Source: Acidisphaera sp. S103 (lineage in GTDB: Bacteria; Pseudomonadota; Alphaproteobacteria; Acetobacterales; Acetobacteraceae). From it: a stretch of DNA of 64,000 nucleotides. The position numbers and the translations under genes are program-made. Positions 1 through 16,120 of this stretch are shown here, one piece after another; positions within the stretch are counted from its first letter, which is position 1; each line of letters begins with the position of its first letter. The DNA lies in the NCBI RefSeq assembly GCF_009765975.1, contig NZ_LMUJ01000031.1:199182-263181 (forward strand). Reading direction: 5' to 3'. The notes below the pieces were generated by a model. The model had not been told where the DNA came from. It was given only the letters and a program-made list of their open reading frames with translations, and ran no database searches.

Positions 1-1922
<1,922 letters not shown>

Positions 1923-1940
1923 TTGACGAACACGAAAACC

Positions 1941-2017
1941 GTCATGGCCGGGTGTGTCCCGGCCATCCACCCCGCAACCGTTCGTGCGCAGATGGCCGGG
2001 ACGTGCCCGGCCATGAC
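1941..2017. repeat. REP-like double hairpin between rpoB and rpoC
   Basis: The outer arms are GTCATGGCC (1941-1949) and GGCCATGAC (2009-2017). Inside are two short perfect hairpins, GGCCGGG-N5-CCCGGCC at 1946-1964 and 1994-2012. Similar elements lie at 25245-25322 and 41414-41479, so this is a dispersed intergenic palindromic family. It has no T-tract, so it is not an obvious terminator. Confidence 0.75.
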
Positions 2018-2086
2018 GGGTGGGGTCGGGCGGATTGCCGTACTGCGCGCTGAGATGATGAACCCACGAAAAAGGGTATCAAACGT

Positions 2087-6244
<4,158 letters not shown>

Positions 6245-6271
6245 GTTTCCACGCGGCTGGGTTGACGAAGG

Positions 6272-6304
6272 GGCCGGTGGCGCGAAGGTGCCACCGGCCT
6301 TTTT
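6272..6304 (+). terminator. Rho-independent terminator of rpoC
   Basis: There is a perfect 10-bp stem, GGCCGGTGGC (6272-6281) paired with GCCACCGGCC (6290-6299), with an 8-base loop and a run of five T at 6300-6304. It starts 27 bases after the rpoC stop codon. Confidence 0.95.
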
Positions 6305-6622
6305 ATGAAGCGCTCTTGCGATCAATGGGCAGGATATGCGGAGCCCTCCAGGATATGGCTGTTCCAGCCGTGGAAGGTAAGTCGGGGCCGCCGAAGCCCA
6401 GACTTTCGATACGATTGTTGCAGTCGTCTCCCGCTATTCCCGTCAACATGTATGGCTGGTCTTCCTGACGCCGACTTGCCCGGAATCGGAGCTTTGGCGA
6501 GCCGAAGATGTCTATTTTGACAACCGCGAATTCGCCCAAACGCATAGCCTCCGGAATTGACAGCTTTAGGAATCGGAGGCAGTGTACCGGAAATCGGAAT
6601 TATTCTGAGGGTGATTAAACTG
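6305..6622. other. Non-coding stretch downstream of rpoC
   Basis: About 320 bases without a credible gene. Short frames run on both strands, but none has a good ribosome binding site or recognisable product. Base composition falls here from the high GC of rpoC to a clearly AT-richer level that continues through the next two genes. The promoter for the lipoprotein gene at 6623 should lie near the right end. Confidence 0.5.
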
Positions 6623-6955
6623 ATGAGAACCGGCGTGAGTATAAAGGCAATCAGTTTACTTTTGATTTTGACACTTTCTGGATGCTCAAGCGGCCCATCG
6701 GCCGATGAAATCAAAACGGCAATGCAAGACTATGCCGATGCTCAGGTCGGCAGAGGTGCTGTTGTATTTGAAGAAATCTCGAATGTCAGTTGCAAAGAAG
6801 TGCAGAATAAACCTGGATATTTTTGCTCTTTTTCATTGACGTCTTTAACAAAGCTTAAAGTTGGAACGAGTCGAGTAACCAATCCTAACGCAAGCGCGCA
6901 GTTCACAAAAACCGACAACAAATGGGTTAGAGTGCCGCCCGACCAGCCAGGCTGA
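6623..6955 (+). CDS. Small predicted lipoprotein, paralogue of the next gene
   Basis: A 110-residue protein of unknown function. The N-terminus is a classic lipoprotein signal ending in the lipobox LTLSGC, so it should be lipid-anchored in the cell envelope. The mature part begins SSGPSADEIKTAMQDYAD and has two later cysteines (VSCKEV, YFCSF) that could form a disulfide. I chose the ATG at 6623 because it gives a normal signal peptide and follows GAGGGTG; a longer frame opens at 6557. It is clearly related to the protein at 7051-7350: the same GPSADxIKxAxQ start and the same NVxCKEx(Q)xKPGYxCS block, implying a tandem duplication. AT-rich codon use suggests recent acquisition. Confidence 0.7.
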   Translation: MRTGVSIKAISLLLILTLSGCSSGPSADEIKTAMQDYADAQVGRGAVVFEEISNVSCKEVQNKPGYFCSFSLTSLTKLKVGTSRVTNPNASAQFTKTDNKWVRVPPDQPG

Positions 6956-7050
6956 TTTTCTCGGCAAGAGGTGTTGTTACTGTTCTTAACATTTTGATGT
7001 TCCGTCACGTAACCCGCGGTAGCGGTTCCATTTCGGTAAGGGAACTTCGG

Positions 7051-7350
7051 GTGAAGCCACGGTACGGCATTCTTGCATTGCTTTTTATGCTGTCTGGATG
7101 TGCGAATGGGCCATCCGCAGATGACATTAAAGCGGCGCTCCAGCGAGCGCTCACCCTTCTCATGGGTTCGGGTACGGTCACCGTTGAAGCCGTCTCGAAT
7201 GTTGATTGCAAGGAAGCCCAGGGGAAACCTGGGTACGTCTGCTCATATTCCGCAACAACCTTCAATAAACTCCTCAATCAGAGAGGAACGAGTGCCTCCG
7301 AAGGACGATTCGTCAAGGACGGTGACAATTGGAATCTAATGCAAAACTGA
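7051..7350 (+). CDS. Small predicted lipoprotein, second copy
   Basis: A 99-residue paralogue of the protein encoded just upstream. The signal peptide ends in the lipobox MLSGC and is followed by ANGPSADDIKAALQRA. The paired cysteines of the VDCKEAQGKPGYVCSYS block are conserved. The GTG at 7051 is preferred because it gives a short signal peptide and lies behind AAGGGAA; a frame from 6994 would add a hydrophilic extension. The function is unknown. The shared fold and lipobox suggest a small periplasm-facing domain. Confidence 0.65.
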   Translation: MKPRYGILALLFMLSGCANGPSADDIKAALQRALTLLMGSGTVTVEAVSNVDCKEAQGKPGYVCSYSATTFNKLLNQRGTSASEGRFVKDGDNWNLMQN

Positions 7351-7378
7351 TCCCTCTTACCCCGAGAAGTGTTGCCCA

Positions 7379-8407
7379 ATGACGAAGCCCGCCGCCGGGA
7401 CCCGACGATCCATCCTGCTTGTTACCACCGCCATCATCAGCGTCGCAGGCCCTGCCTTTTCGCAGAGCCAAGGCGGCACCTGGGAACGCCACCGCCAAAC
7501 CGATTCAATGTCTGACGCCGCATCGGAATCCCTCATACACAGCTTCCACGTCGATGGCGGAGGGCGGTTTCAAACCACCGTTTCTTGCGCAGGCGGAATC
7601 ATCAATTTCGCGTTCGACTTCTACGCTGCCAACAAAAGCAATGATCACGCCTCCAGCCTCGCCTGGCTGGAGAACGAGACCTATTCAGCCACGACGTTCG
7701 GCTTCTCTACCCAGATAAACCGTGATGTAAGGCGCTGGGTTCCGTTGCGCATCCGCGTCGGTCAGTTTGCCGTCGTCTCACGGAATTCCAGCAGCAAATT
7801 CACCAACGAAGCAGAAATTGTATTCTACGATCCAGCCGAGGTCCAAAATCAGGCCAATCGCCGTGCCCAGTACTATGCCTCGGCCAATAAACAGCCACAC
7901 GGGGCCAACCATGAGAACCTCGGCCAGATATTATCCGACCTGAATGGTGCGCTTGGTGACATGGTAACGGAGACACTGCCGACCCTCCTACCTCTGACCG
8001 CCGCCGGAACGCTCGACCAACTCGTTACGGCCCATCAGATCAAGGTCGAAATCCCGCTCGCGGACGGCCGAACGCCGGTTGTTACGTTTTCCCCGGACGA
8101 TGCCGCGTTGCACGCATTTCTGCTTGATTGTTCGCCCAACAGCGGTACGCAAGCGGGCACGGCCCGGCCGGGGGGCACGCTAGAAGGCACCTTTGCCGAC
8201 GGCCAAGGGCACACCATTATTTTCGCCAACGGACAGGCATTCATAATAGCAAACGGCGCTAAATCGCCGCCGTTCACCTATAGGGTTTCTGGCAATCATG
8301 TTCTTATGGATGACCCCGGTGGCGACGGCCAGATAGAATTGACGGCGGACGGAGGACTACAAGTGACCAATGGCCATCAAGTCCTTCGGTTTCGTCGTGT
8401 GCGATAG
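7379..8407 (+). CDS. Secreted protein of unknown function
   Basis: A 342-residue protein with an N-terminal signal peptide ending near VAGPAFSQSQ, so it is exported. The body has no motif I recognise. Residues from about 255 onward form a compact region rich in Gly, Asp and Thr with alternating hydrophobics (TIIFANGQAFIIANG, ELTADGGLQVTNG), which looks like a small beta-barrel or beta-sandwich. It starts 28 bases after the second lipoprotein and may be co-transcribed with it. GC content is back near the genome level. Confidence 0.65.
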   Translation: MTKPAAGTRRSILLVTTAIISVAGPAFSQSQGGTWERHRQTDSMSDAASESLIHSFHVDGGGRFQTTVSCAGGIINFAFDFYAANKSNDHASSLAWLENETYSATTFGFSTQINRDVRRWVPLRIRVGQFAVVSRNSSSKFTNEAEIVFYDPAEVQNQANRRAQYYASANKQPHGANHENLGQILSDLNGALGDMVTETLPTLLPLTAAGTLDQLVTAHQIKVEIPLADGRTPVVTFSPDDAALHAFLLDCSPNSGTQAGTARPGGTLEGTFADGQGHTIIFANGQAFIIANGAKSPPFTYRVSGNHVLMDDPGGDGQIELTADGGLQVTNGHQVLRFRRVR

Positions 8408-8504
8408 ATCCGCCACCGGCGACCCTGGCATGTCAGAACTCACCAACGTCTATCAAGGTAACCCGGCGCCATAACTGGCCCATCCCCTCCACATCTGGAG
8501 CCAT

Positions 8505-9290
8505 ATGATGCGCACACTCCAATACTCCCTCCTCGCAGCCGCCGCCTTGCTTTGGGCCGTCGAACCGGCCGCGGCACAGTCAGCAGACAAACTCGACATC
8601 CTGGGTGTGCATCTCGGCAGCACGCGAACCGAGGCGCTTGCGATACTGCACGACAAATTACCGGATGCGAGCTTTAAGGACGCCAGCGGTTCCCTCACCA
8701 TGGGCCAATATACGTCACCCGCAATGACTTTTGGTGTCGAAGCTGGTTTTGCGAAAGTCAACGATTTCCACAGCTATGTCCACGTTGCCTTCGATCAGCA
8801 CGACCCGCAGACAGTCCTCGCGGTCAGCCGGTATCAGCTCTTCAAGGAAGGTGAAATGCCCAGCCTCGCTGACACCGAGGCAGCGCTTGTGGAGAAATTC
8901 GGCAAACCACAAATCGCTACGGGGAATCCCCACGGGAATCAGCTTCGTACACTGATTTGGCATTTCGGCACCGACCCCTCGATGCTTGTCAATTTTGCCC
9001 ACTATACATCGTGCCTTAGTTACATGAGCCATGTGGGCGCGGCGAACTACGCAGGCCAGGACATCAGTTCCCATCCTCAGGATGCGGCGATGACAAAATG
9101 CGGCACATGGGGGCAAGTGATGCTATCTCCCTGGAACCAAAATCCCGAATTGGTGGCAAATATTCAAATGGAAATCGGCGATGTACCGCGGGCGAAGGCT
9201 TCGGTTGACCTCATTCTGAATAATCTGGCGCAAGGCGATGCCGATATACGCAAGCAGCAGACCGGCGGGGCAGCGAAGCCCCGTCTGTAG
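8505..9290 (+). CDS. Secreted protein of unknown function
   Basis: A 261-residue exported protein; the signal peptide ends near VEPAAAQSADKL. The first mature segment, DILGVHLGSTRTEALAILHDKLP, resembles the short helical motif often seen in periplasmic proteins that track a ligand or partner, but I cannot name the family. Two cysteines lie in the middle and C-terminal third (TSCLSY, TKCGTW). The start ATG is preceded by CTGGAG. It is in the same orientation as the three genes upstream, about 100 bases from the last. Confidence 0.6.
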   Translation: MMRTLQYSLLAAAALLWAVEPAAAQSADKLDILGVHLGSTRTEALAILHDKLPDASFKDASGSLTMGQYTSPAMTFGVEAGFAKVNDFHSYVHVAFDQHDPQTVLAVSRYQLFKEGEMPSLADTEAALVEKFGKPQIATGNPHGNQLRTLIWHFGTDPSMLVNFAHYTSCLSYMSHVGAANYAGQDISSHPQDAAMTKCGTWGQVMLSPWNQNPELVANIQMEIGDVPRAKASVDLILNNLAQGDADIRKQQTGGAAKPRL

Positions 9291-9535
9291 CCGAACACGG
9301 AGCAGACGAATCTATCTCATTCGGACCCGCGAGTCCGTACCTCCGCGCAATCGAAATGGCCCAAAGGTCATAACGTCAGCGCGTGATGCTCGCCAGACAG
9401 GAATGTGGTGGACCCGGGATTGCACCGACCATGTCCCGTTCGCCTGGCAGGTAACCAGGAACAGGTTGCAGCCCGACGTTGCGTTGCAATAAATCCCACA
9501 TTCCCATCCCCCGCCGCCGGCGATAGACTGACCGA

Positions 9536-10864
9536 ATGGCCTCTCCCTCCCCTCCCAACGACCCCGCCACCGATCCCTCCATCCAGGACCTGATCGCCGC
9601 CCGTCCGTGGCTCAAGTATGACGCCTTCTCCGGCCTGATGCTGGACGACGTCCCGCTGGCCGGTATCGCCGACGCCGTCGGCACCCCCACCTGGGTCTAT
9701 TCCGCCACCACCATGCGCGCCCGCTACAAGACCCTGACCACCGCCATGTCCGACGCCGGTCTGGACACACACATGCATTACGCGGTGAAAGCCAACGATA
9801 GCCGAGCGGTCCTCGCCCTGTTCGCGACGGAGGGCGCCGGGGCCGACGTAGTCAGCGGCGGCGAACTCCTGAAAGCCCGCCGCGCCGGCATCCAGGCGTC
9901 GAAAATCGTCTATTCCGGCGTCGGCAAGTCGGCCGCCGAACTCCGCCTCGCGCTGGAAGAAGACATCGGCCAGATCAACGTCGAAAGCGCCGAGGAACTG
10001 GAAACCCTCTCCGCCCTCGCCGCCGCCAGCGGACGGACCGCCCGCGTCGCCTTGCGGGTGAACCCCGACATCGACGCCGGCACCAACGACAAGATCACCA
10101 CCGGCCGAGCCACCGACAAATTCGGCATCCCGTATGACGATGCAATCGCTCTCTACACCAAGGCAGCGTCGATGCCGTGGATCGAGCCGGTCGGTCTCGC
10201 CACCCATATCGGCAGCCAGATTCTTGACCTCGCCCCGTACCGGGATGCCTTCCGCCGCATCGCCGACCTCGTCCTCGCCTTGCGCGAAAACGGCCTTCCC
10301 ATCACCACCGTCGATTGCGGCGGCGGCCTTGGCATCCCCTACCGCAATGAAGCCGCGCCATCCCCCGCCGGGCTTGCCGCCGCGATGAAGCAGGCGTTCC
10401 ACAATCTCGATGTCCATCTCGCCATGGAACCCGGTCGCTGGCTGGTCGGCCCCGCCGGCGTGCTGTTGGCCTCGGTCGTGCTGGTCAAGCAGACCCCGCA
10501 CGAGCCGTTCGTCGTCCTCGACGCGGCCATGAACGACCTGGTCCGCCCGGCGATGTACGACGCCTGGCACGGCATCGTCCCGGTTTCCGCCATCGACGCC
10601 CATGCCCCGGCCGCCCCCGCCACCATCGTCGGCCCGGTTTGCGAAAGCGGCGACACCTTTGCGCGAAGCCGCGCCCTGCCGCGGCTGGTCCCCAACGCGC
10701 GTGTGGCGATCCTCGACGCCGGCGCGTATGGTGCGGTCATGAGTTCGACCTACAACGCGCGCCCGCTGGCGGCCGAGGTATGGGTGGATCAAGGCCAGTG
10801 GTCGGTCATTCGCGACCGCCAGCCGTTCGAGGCCGTGTGGGAGCGGGAGCGTCTGCCGACATGA
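9536..10864 (+). CDS. lysA: Diaminopimelate decarboxylase
   Basis: Last step of lysine synthesis: PLP-dependent decarboxylation of meso-diaminopimelate to L-lysine, in the cytoplasm. The 442 residues match the family length. The PLP lysine is K85 in HYAVKAND. Other signatures are ATHIGSQ, DCGGGLGIPY, the EPGR phosphate-binding element, CESGDTFA with the active-site Cys, and DAGAYGAVMSSTYN. Its last four bases overlap the ATG of the next gene (ATGA at 10861-10864). This lysA-TIGR02302 pairing is common in alphaproteobacteria. Confidence 0.97.
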   Translation: MASPSPPNDPATDPSIQDLIAARPWLKYDAFSGLMLDDVPLAGIADAVGTPTWVYSATTMRARYKTLTTAMSDAGLDTHMHYAVKANDSRAVLALFATEGAGADVVSGGELLKARRAGIQASKIVYSGVGKSAAELRLALEEDIGQINVESAEELETLSALAAASGRTARVALRVNPDIDAGTNDKITTGRATDKFGIPYDDAIALYTKAASMPWIEPVGLATHIGSQILDLAPYRDAFRRIADLVLALRENGLPITTVDCGGGLGIPYRNEAAPSPAGLAAAMKQAFHNLDVHLAMEPGRWLVGPAGVLLASVVLVKQTPHEPFVVLDAAMNDLVRPAMYDAWHGIVPVSAIDAHAPAAPATIVGPVCESGDTFARSRALPRLVPNARVAILDAGAYGAVMSSTYNARPLAAEVWVDQGQWSVIRDRQPFEAVWERERLPT

Positions 10865-13386
10865 CCGATCCGGCGCCCCAAGGTTCGACGAACCTGCACA
10901 GGCGCCTCGCCGGTCGCCGCTTCCTGGCCCGCGCCGCCATTTTATTCGAGGCCGTGTGGCCCGCGCTTTGGCCGCCGCTCGCAGTGGTTGGCCTGTTTCT
11001 GTGCGTGGCGCTGCTGAACCTGCCGCCGCTGCTGCCCGCCTCGCTGCAAGTGGCGCTCCTCGTGCTGGTCGCGCTGGCCACAGCCGGCCTGCTGTTCAAC
11101 GGTCTGCGCAAAGTCCGCCTGCCGGACGATCACGCCGCCGACCGCCGGCTGGAAACACGGTCTGGCATGCTGCACCGGCCGCTCTCGGTGCTGACCGACA
11201 AGCCAGCGACCGGCGATGCCGTCGGCCTCGCGCTGTGGCAGGCGCATGCCGCCCGAGCTATCACGCAGATCGGCCGCATGCACGTGGGGCTGCCGCAACC
11301 AGGGTTGGCACGCCGCGATCCCAGGGCCTTGCGCTATGGGTTGCTGCTGTCTGTTCTGGCCTGTCTGGGTATCGCCAACACCGATGCGCCGACCCGCCTG
11401 TATGCCGCGGTGACACCGTCGTTGCCGGTCACACCCGGCGCGCCGGCGACCGAACTGCAGGCGTGGATCACCCCGCCCGCCTACACGCGCATCGCCCCGA
11501 TCTTCCTGAAGCCCGAGGGTGGCAGCGTCTCCGTCCCGGCCGGGTCGCATCTGACAGTGAACGTCTCCGGCGGCGGCAGCGAACCGACCCTTTCGCTCAA
11601 TGACCGCACCGGGTCCTTCACCGCGCTGGACCACAGCAGTTTCCAGGCCGACTGGGATCTGACTCGTGGCGGCCATCTGACCGTGCGGCGGGATGGCGGC
11701 ACCCTCGCGGACTGGACCGTCACCGTCGTCGCCGACCAGCCGCCGACCGCCGCGTGGAGCGACAACCCGGGTAGCCCACCATCTAGCCAGCGGACGCGGT
11801 TGCCGTGGCAGGCCGCGGACGATTACGGCGTCACCAGCCTGCAAGCCGAGCTCCGTCTGCGCGACCGGCCAGATGCGCCGCCGCTGGTGGTGACCATTCC
11901 GATGCCGGGCGGTTCGCCGAAAACCGCGCATGGTCTCAGCCAGCAGGACCTGACCGCGCATCCCTGGGCCGGCCTGCCCGTCATCGGCCGGCTGGTCGCC
12001 CATGACGCCGCCGGCCAGGCCGGGACCAGCGCCGATGCGACGTTCACCATCGCCGAACGGCCCTTCCACAACCCCGTCGCCCAGGTGCTGATCGCCGCTC
12101 GCAAAAGCCTGAGTTTACATCCCGACGATCGCGGCGATGCGCTGGAGGCGCTGGACGGACTGATGCAGCGTCCGGGGTTGTTCGCCGGCGACATCGGCGC
12201 ATTCCTCAATCTCAGCGCCATTTACTATGGCCTGGTCTTCGACCACGCCGACAACGCGATCGCCGAGGCGCAGGACATGCTGTGGCAACTGGCGTTGCAC
12301 ATGGAGGAAGGCCAGACCGAGCAGACCGCCCAATCGCTGGAAGAGGCTCGCCAGGCCGCGCGTGACGCGATGGACAAAGCCCAGCAGCAGCCCAACGACG
12401 CGACGCGCCAGGAGTTGGCGAAGAAGCTGGAGGAACTGCGTCAGGCCATCGACCGGCACATGCAGGCGCTGCTGCAGGAGGCGCAACGCAACAACGCCAT
12501 CATGCCGTTCGATCCCAAGGCGCTGCGGCTCTCCGATCGCGATATGCAGCGTATGGCGCAACAGGCCGAACAGGCGGCCAAGGAAGGCCGCATGGCCGAT
12601 GCCCAGCAGCAGATGGCGCAGTTGGAGCGGATGCTCGACCAGCTTCGTAACGCGCATGTCCAAAAGAACGACGGTAAGCAGGCCAAGAGCAAGCGCCAGC
12701 GCGGCAAGAATCAGCAAAGCGTAGTTCAGGACCTGATCGCGCGCGAAGGCGGGCTATTGGATCACGCCCAGCAACGCGATGACCCGAACCCCTCGGCGGC
12801 CGATCCCAATGCCGAACGCACCGCCGATGCCCGTGTCCAACAGGCGCTGCGGCGCGCCCTGGGGGAATTGATGCAGCAGTTCACCGACCTCAGTGGCGAA
12901 GCATCCCCGGGCTTGGGCGAGGCGGATCAGGCAATGCGGGACGCCGTGACGAAGTTGAACCAGGGGCAGGACCAGGCTGCCGGCGACTCGCAGCAGCAGG
13001 CGATCGCCGCGTTGCAGAAGGGCAACAAGGAGATGGGCCAGGCGATGGCGAGGATGGGCCAGCAGCCGGGGCAGGAAGGTGAGGATGGGCAAGGAGATGG
13101 CTCCGAAGATACCCTGGGGATGATGATGCAGGATGGCCAGGGCGCCGATGGCCAGGGATCAGGGGCGCTGCCGGGTTCGCCGGATCAGGCCGACCCGAAT
13201 GGGCGGGATCCCTTGGGCCGCTACAATCAGGGCAGTGCCTCCGACAACGACGACAACGCGGTGCCGGAGCATCGGGAGCAGCAGCGAACCCAGGCGATCC
13301 AGGACGAACTGCGCCGCCGCGGTGCCGACCAGGAGCGGCCACGGCAGGAACTGGACTATATCGGTCGGCTGCTGAAGCAGTTCTGA
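10861..13386 (+). CDS. TIGR02302-type large membrane protein (DUF4175)
   Basis: 841 residues from the ATG that overlaps the lysA stop; an earlier frame at 10639 runs through lysA and is rejected. Two hydrophobic segments at about 34-80 and a third near 160-178 anchor it in the inner membrane. A beta-rich extracytoplasmic region follows. The C-terminal 350 residues are Gln/Met/Ala-rich helices likely to form coiled coils, then a Gly/Asp/Gln low-complexity part (DGQGDGSEDTLGMMMQDGQG). Architecture and position after lysA match the alphaproteobacterial TIGR02302 family, whose function is unknown. An envelope role is my inference. Confidence 0.85.
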   Translation: MTDPAPQGSTNLHRRLAGRRFLARAAILFEAVWPALWPPLAVVGLFLCVALLNLPPLLPASLQVALLVLVALATAGLLFNGLRKVRLPDDHAADRRLETRSGMLHRPLSVLTDKPATGDAVGLALWQAHAARAITQIGRMHVGLPQPGLARRDPRALRYGLLLSVLACLGIANTDAPTRLYAAVTPSLPVTPGAPATELQAWITPPAYTRIAPIFLKPEGGSVSVPAGSHLTVNVSGGGSEPTLSLNDRTGSFTALDHSSFQADWDLTRGGHLTVRRDGGTLADWTVTVVADQPPTAAWSDNPGSPPSSQRTRLPWQAADDYGVTSLQAELRLRDRPDAPPLVVTIPMPGGSPKTAHGLSQQDLTAHPWAGLPVIGRLVAHDAAGQAGTSADATFTIAERPFHNPVAQVLIAARKSLSLHPDDRGDALEALDGLMQRPGLFAGDIGAFLNLSAIYYGLVFDHADNAIAEAQDMLWQLALHMEEGQTEQTAQSLEEARQAARDAMDKAQQQPNDATRQELAKKLEELRQAIDRHMQALLQEAQRNNAIMPFDPKALRLSDRDMQRMAQQAEQAAKEGRMADAQQQMAQLERMLDQLRNAHVQKNDGKQAKSKRQRGKNQQSVVQDLIAREGGLLDHAQQRDDPNPSAADPNAERTADARVQQALRRALGELMQQFTDLSGEASPGLGEADQAMRDAVTKLNQGQDQAAGDSQQQAIAALQKGNKEMGQAMARMGQQPGQEGEDGQGDGSEDTLGMMMQDGQGADGQGSGALPGSPDQADPNGRDPLGRYNQGSASDNDDNAVPEHREQQRTQAIQDELRRRGADQERPRQELDYIGRLLKQF

Positions 13387-13441
13387 TTCGTAGGCGTATC
13401 GCGCAGGCGCGGTAGCATGGGTCGAGGGGGGGAACCAGCCG

Positions 13442-14503
13442 ATGAGCGGCAGCCTGCGACACATCCTGGTCGTCGCCTTGCTCTGCGTCGTGTTTCCGGG
13501 CCGTCATGCGAAGGCCGAAGACCGCTTTCCCGGCGCCGAATGGGCACACGTATCCCCTGCGCAGGCCGGATGGTCGGAAGAGGGCCTGGCGCAGGCTCGG
13601 GACTGGTCGCGGAAAATCAACTCAACCGCGGTGATGGTGATCCATCACGGCGTGGTGGTTGCGGAATGGGGTGACACCGCCAAGCGCACCGAACTCGCCT
13701 CGGTGCGCAAGAGTATTCTGAGTGCTCTGATCGGCATCGCGGTGGCGCAAAAGAAGATCAACCTGGACAGCACGCTGGCGCAACTGGGCATCGACGACAA
13801 CCCGCCGTCGCTGACCGAGGTCGAGAAGCAGGCGACGGTCCGCATGCTGTTGGAAGCGCGTTCGGGTGTCTACCACGACGCGCTTTATGAAACGGAGACG
13901 ATGCAATTTCGGCGGCCGGCACGGGGCAGTCACGCACCGGGCACGTTCTGGTACTATAACAACTGGGACTTTAATGCACTCGGCACGATCTATGAACATG
14001 CGACCGGGATCGGCATCTATGACGCGCTGGACCAACAGATCGCGCAGCCGATCGGGATGCAGGACTACCGGCCGCGGGACGGTAAATATTTCACCGGTAC
14101 GGCCTCGATCCACCGCGCTTATCCGATCTGGATGAGCGCCCGGGACCTGGCGCGGTTCGCGTTGCTGTATCTACACGAAGGCAGATGGGCGGGACGCCAG
14201 GTCGTGCCCGCCGAATGGGTGCGGGACAGTATCCAGGCCTACTCCAGATCGGAACCCGGAACGGGTTATGGATACCTGTGGCGCGTGGCCCTCGCCGACC
14301 CCACGCCGGGGAGCGTCAGGTTGCCGGCAGGAAGTTTCCTGGCCCGAGGCAATGGTGGCCAGTATGCTTTTGTCATTCCGGCGCACGACCTTGTGGTGGT
14401 GAATCGGGTGGACCGGAAACCAGGGCTGCCGTCGCCGCCGATGGCGATGGTTGTCTCGATGCTTGATATGATCCTGAAGGCTGGCGGCTTCAGACCGGAA
14501 TAG
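13442..14503 (+). CDS. Exported serine hydrolase, class C beta-lactamase fold
   Basis: 353 residues with a signal peptide ending around RHAKA. The catalytic S-x-x-K tetrad is S87-V-R-K90 and the Y-x-N element is Y172-N-N174. A GNGGQY segment near residue 300 stands where the K/H-x-G motif lies in this fold. Such proteins are penicillin-recognising or esterase-type hydrolases in the periplasm; the substrate cannot be read from sequence. The gene ends 7 bases before the sulfatase-like gene, so the two are probably co-transcribed. Confidence 0.85.
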   Translation: MSGSLRHILVVALLCVVFPGRHAKAEDRFPGAEWAHVSPAQAGWSEEGLAQARDWSRKINSTAVMVIHHGVVVAEWGDTAKRTELASVRKSILSALIGIAVAQKKINLDSTLAQLGIDDNPPSLTEVEKQATVRMLLEARSGVYHDALYETETMQFRRPARGSHAPGTFWYYNNWDFNALGTIYEHATGIGIYDALDQQIAQPIGMQDYRPRDGKYFTGTASIHRAYPIWMSARDLARFALLYLHEGRWAGRQVVPAEWVRDSIQAYSRSEPGTGYGYLWRVALADPTPGSVRLPAGSFLARGNGGQYAFVIPAHDLVVVNRVDRKPGLPSPPMAMVVSMLDMILKAGGFRPE

Positions 14504-14510
14504 GAAAAAC

Positions 14511-16118
14511 ATGACCAAGCGTAACGTCCTGTGGATCATGTGCGACCAGCTTCGGTTCGATTACCTGAGTTGTTACGGCCATCCGCATCTGCACACGCCC
14601 AACATCGACGCGCTGGCCGCGCGTGGGGTGCGCTTCACCCGAGCCTATGTGCAATCCCCGGTCTGCGGCCCGTCCCGCATGAGTTCCTACACCGGTCGTT
14701 ACATGCGTAGCCACGGTGCCAACTGGAACCGCTTCCCGCTCCGGATCGGCGAGCCAACCCTGGGCGACCACCTGGCGGAACTTGGCGTCCGTAACGTCCT
14801 TGTCGGCAAGACCCACATGCAAGCCGACATCGAGGGCCTGCGTCGGCTCGGCATCGATCCGGCCTCATCGCTTGGCGTGCAAGTCGCCGAATGCGGCTTT
14901 GAACCTTATGAACGTGATGACGGCCTGAACCCCGACCCGGCGCCTCGTGTGCCCTACGACGACTATCTGCGCGCACAGGGCTTCGATGCAAGCAATCCGT
15001 GGGAGCAATGGGCGAATTCGGCCGAGGCACCGGACGGCACGTTGCTGAGCGGCTGGCTGCTGGAGCACGCCGACAAACCCGCGCGCATTCCGGAGGAACA
15101 TTCCGAAACACCCTACATGACTCGCCGGGCGATGCGGTTCATCGAGGAGGCGGCGGTGGATGGGCGCCCATGGTGCCTGCATCTTTCATACATCAAGCCG
15201 CACTGGCCGTACATCGTGCCGGCGCCGTATCACGCGATGTATGGACCGTCGGACATCATCACGCCGATCCGGTCTCAGAACGAAAGACGCGATCCGCACC
15301 CCGTCTACGGCGCATTCATGGCCGCCAGGGTGTCGCAGGCGTTCTCTCGCGACGAAGTGCGGCAACGGGTGATCCCGGCGTATATGGGGCTGATCAAGCA
15401 GATCGACGACCAGATCGGTGTGCTGATGCGTTTCCTGGCGGATCGCGGCCTGCTGGATACCACCATGATTGCGTTCACCTCCGATCACGGCGATTACCTC
15501 GGCGATCATTGGCTGGGTGAGAAGGATTTGTTTCACGATTGCTCCGCCAAGGTCCCTCTGATCGTGGTCGACCCGTCGCCTGCCGCGGATGCCACGCGAG
15601 GGACGGTAAGCGACGCCCTGGTGGAGGCGATCGACCTGGTGCCCAGTTTCATCCGATACTTCGGCGGCGAGCCAAAGTCGCACGTTATCGAGGGGCGGGC
15701 ATTGCAACCGCTGCTGCATGGGAAGGCCGTGCCGGACTGGCGGCAACATGTGTTTTCCGAATACGACTACGGGACGATGCCGGCTCGCCGGACGCTGGAT
15801 ACGCCGGTGGATGCGTCGCGGCTGTTCATGGTGTTTGATGGGCGCTGGAAATACGTCCACGCAGTCGGCTTTCGTCCAATGCTGTATGATTTGAACACCG
15901 ATCCGAATGAACTCCACGACCTCGGGGCCGACCCCGCTTGCGCGGATGTGTGTGTTCGGCTGAAGGATGCGCTGCTGACATGGTCGTTGCGCGATCACAA
16001 TCGGATCACCACGCCCGATGCCCGGATCGCCGCTTACAGCGAGGCCTCGCAGTTGAAGGGGGGGATCGTGATCGGCTTCTGGGATCAGGCGGAGCTGGAC
16101 AAAGCGAGGCAGTCCTAA
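14511..16118 (+). CDS. Sulfatase-family hydrolase, close to phosphonate monoester hydrolases
   Basis: 535 residues of the alkaline-phosphatase/sulfatase superfamily. The C-x-P-S-R signature is C52-G-P-S-R56, where Cys would be converted to formylglycine as the nucleophile. Metal ligands are D12 in MCDQLR and the Asp/His pair in [11 protein letters not shown]. The block [19 protein letters not shown] and the surrounding layout resemble known phosphonate monoester hydrolases, which cleave phosphonate and phosphate diesters and sulfate esters promiscuously. There is no signal peptide, so it is cytoplasmic. An arylsulfatase role is possible; substrate confidence is moderate. Confidence 0.85.
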   Translation: MTKRNVLWIMCDQLRFDYLSCYGHPHLHTPNIDALAARGVRFTRAYVQSPVCGPSRMSSYTGRYMRSHGANWNRFPLRIGEPTLGDHLAELGVRNVLVGKTHMQADIEGLRRLGIDPASSLGVQVAECGFEPYERDDGLNPDPAPRVPYDDYLRAQGFDASNPWEQWANSAEAPDGTLLSGWLLEHADKPARIPEEHSETPYMTRRAMRFIEEAAVDGRPWCLHLSYIKPHWPYIVPAPYHAMYGPSDIITPIRSQNERRDPHPVYGAFMAARVSQAFSRDEVRQRVIPAYMGLIKQIDDQIGVLMRFLADRGLLDTTMIAFTSDHGDYLGDHWLGEKDLFHDCSAKVPLIVVDPSPAADATRGTVSDALVEAIDLVPSFIRYFGGEPKSHVIEGRALQPLLHGKAVPDWRQHVFSEYDYGTMPARRTLDTPVDASRLFMVFDGRWKYVHAVGFRPMLYDLNTDPNELHDLGADPACADVCVRLKDALLTWSLRDHNRITTPDARIAAYSEASQLKGGIVIGFWDQAELDKARQS

Positions 16119-16120
16119 GT

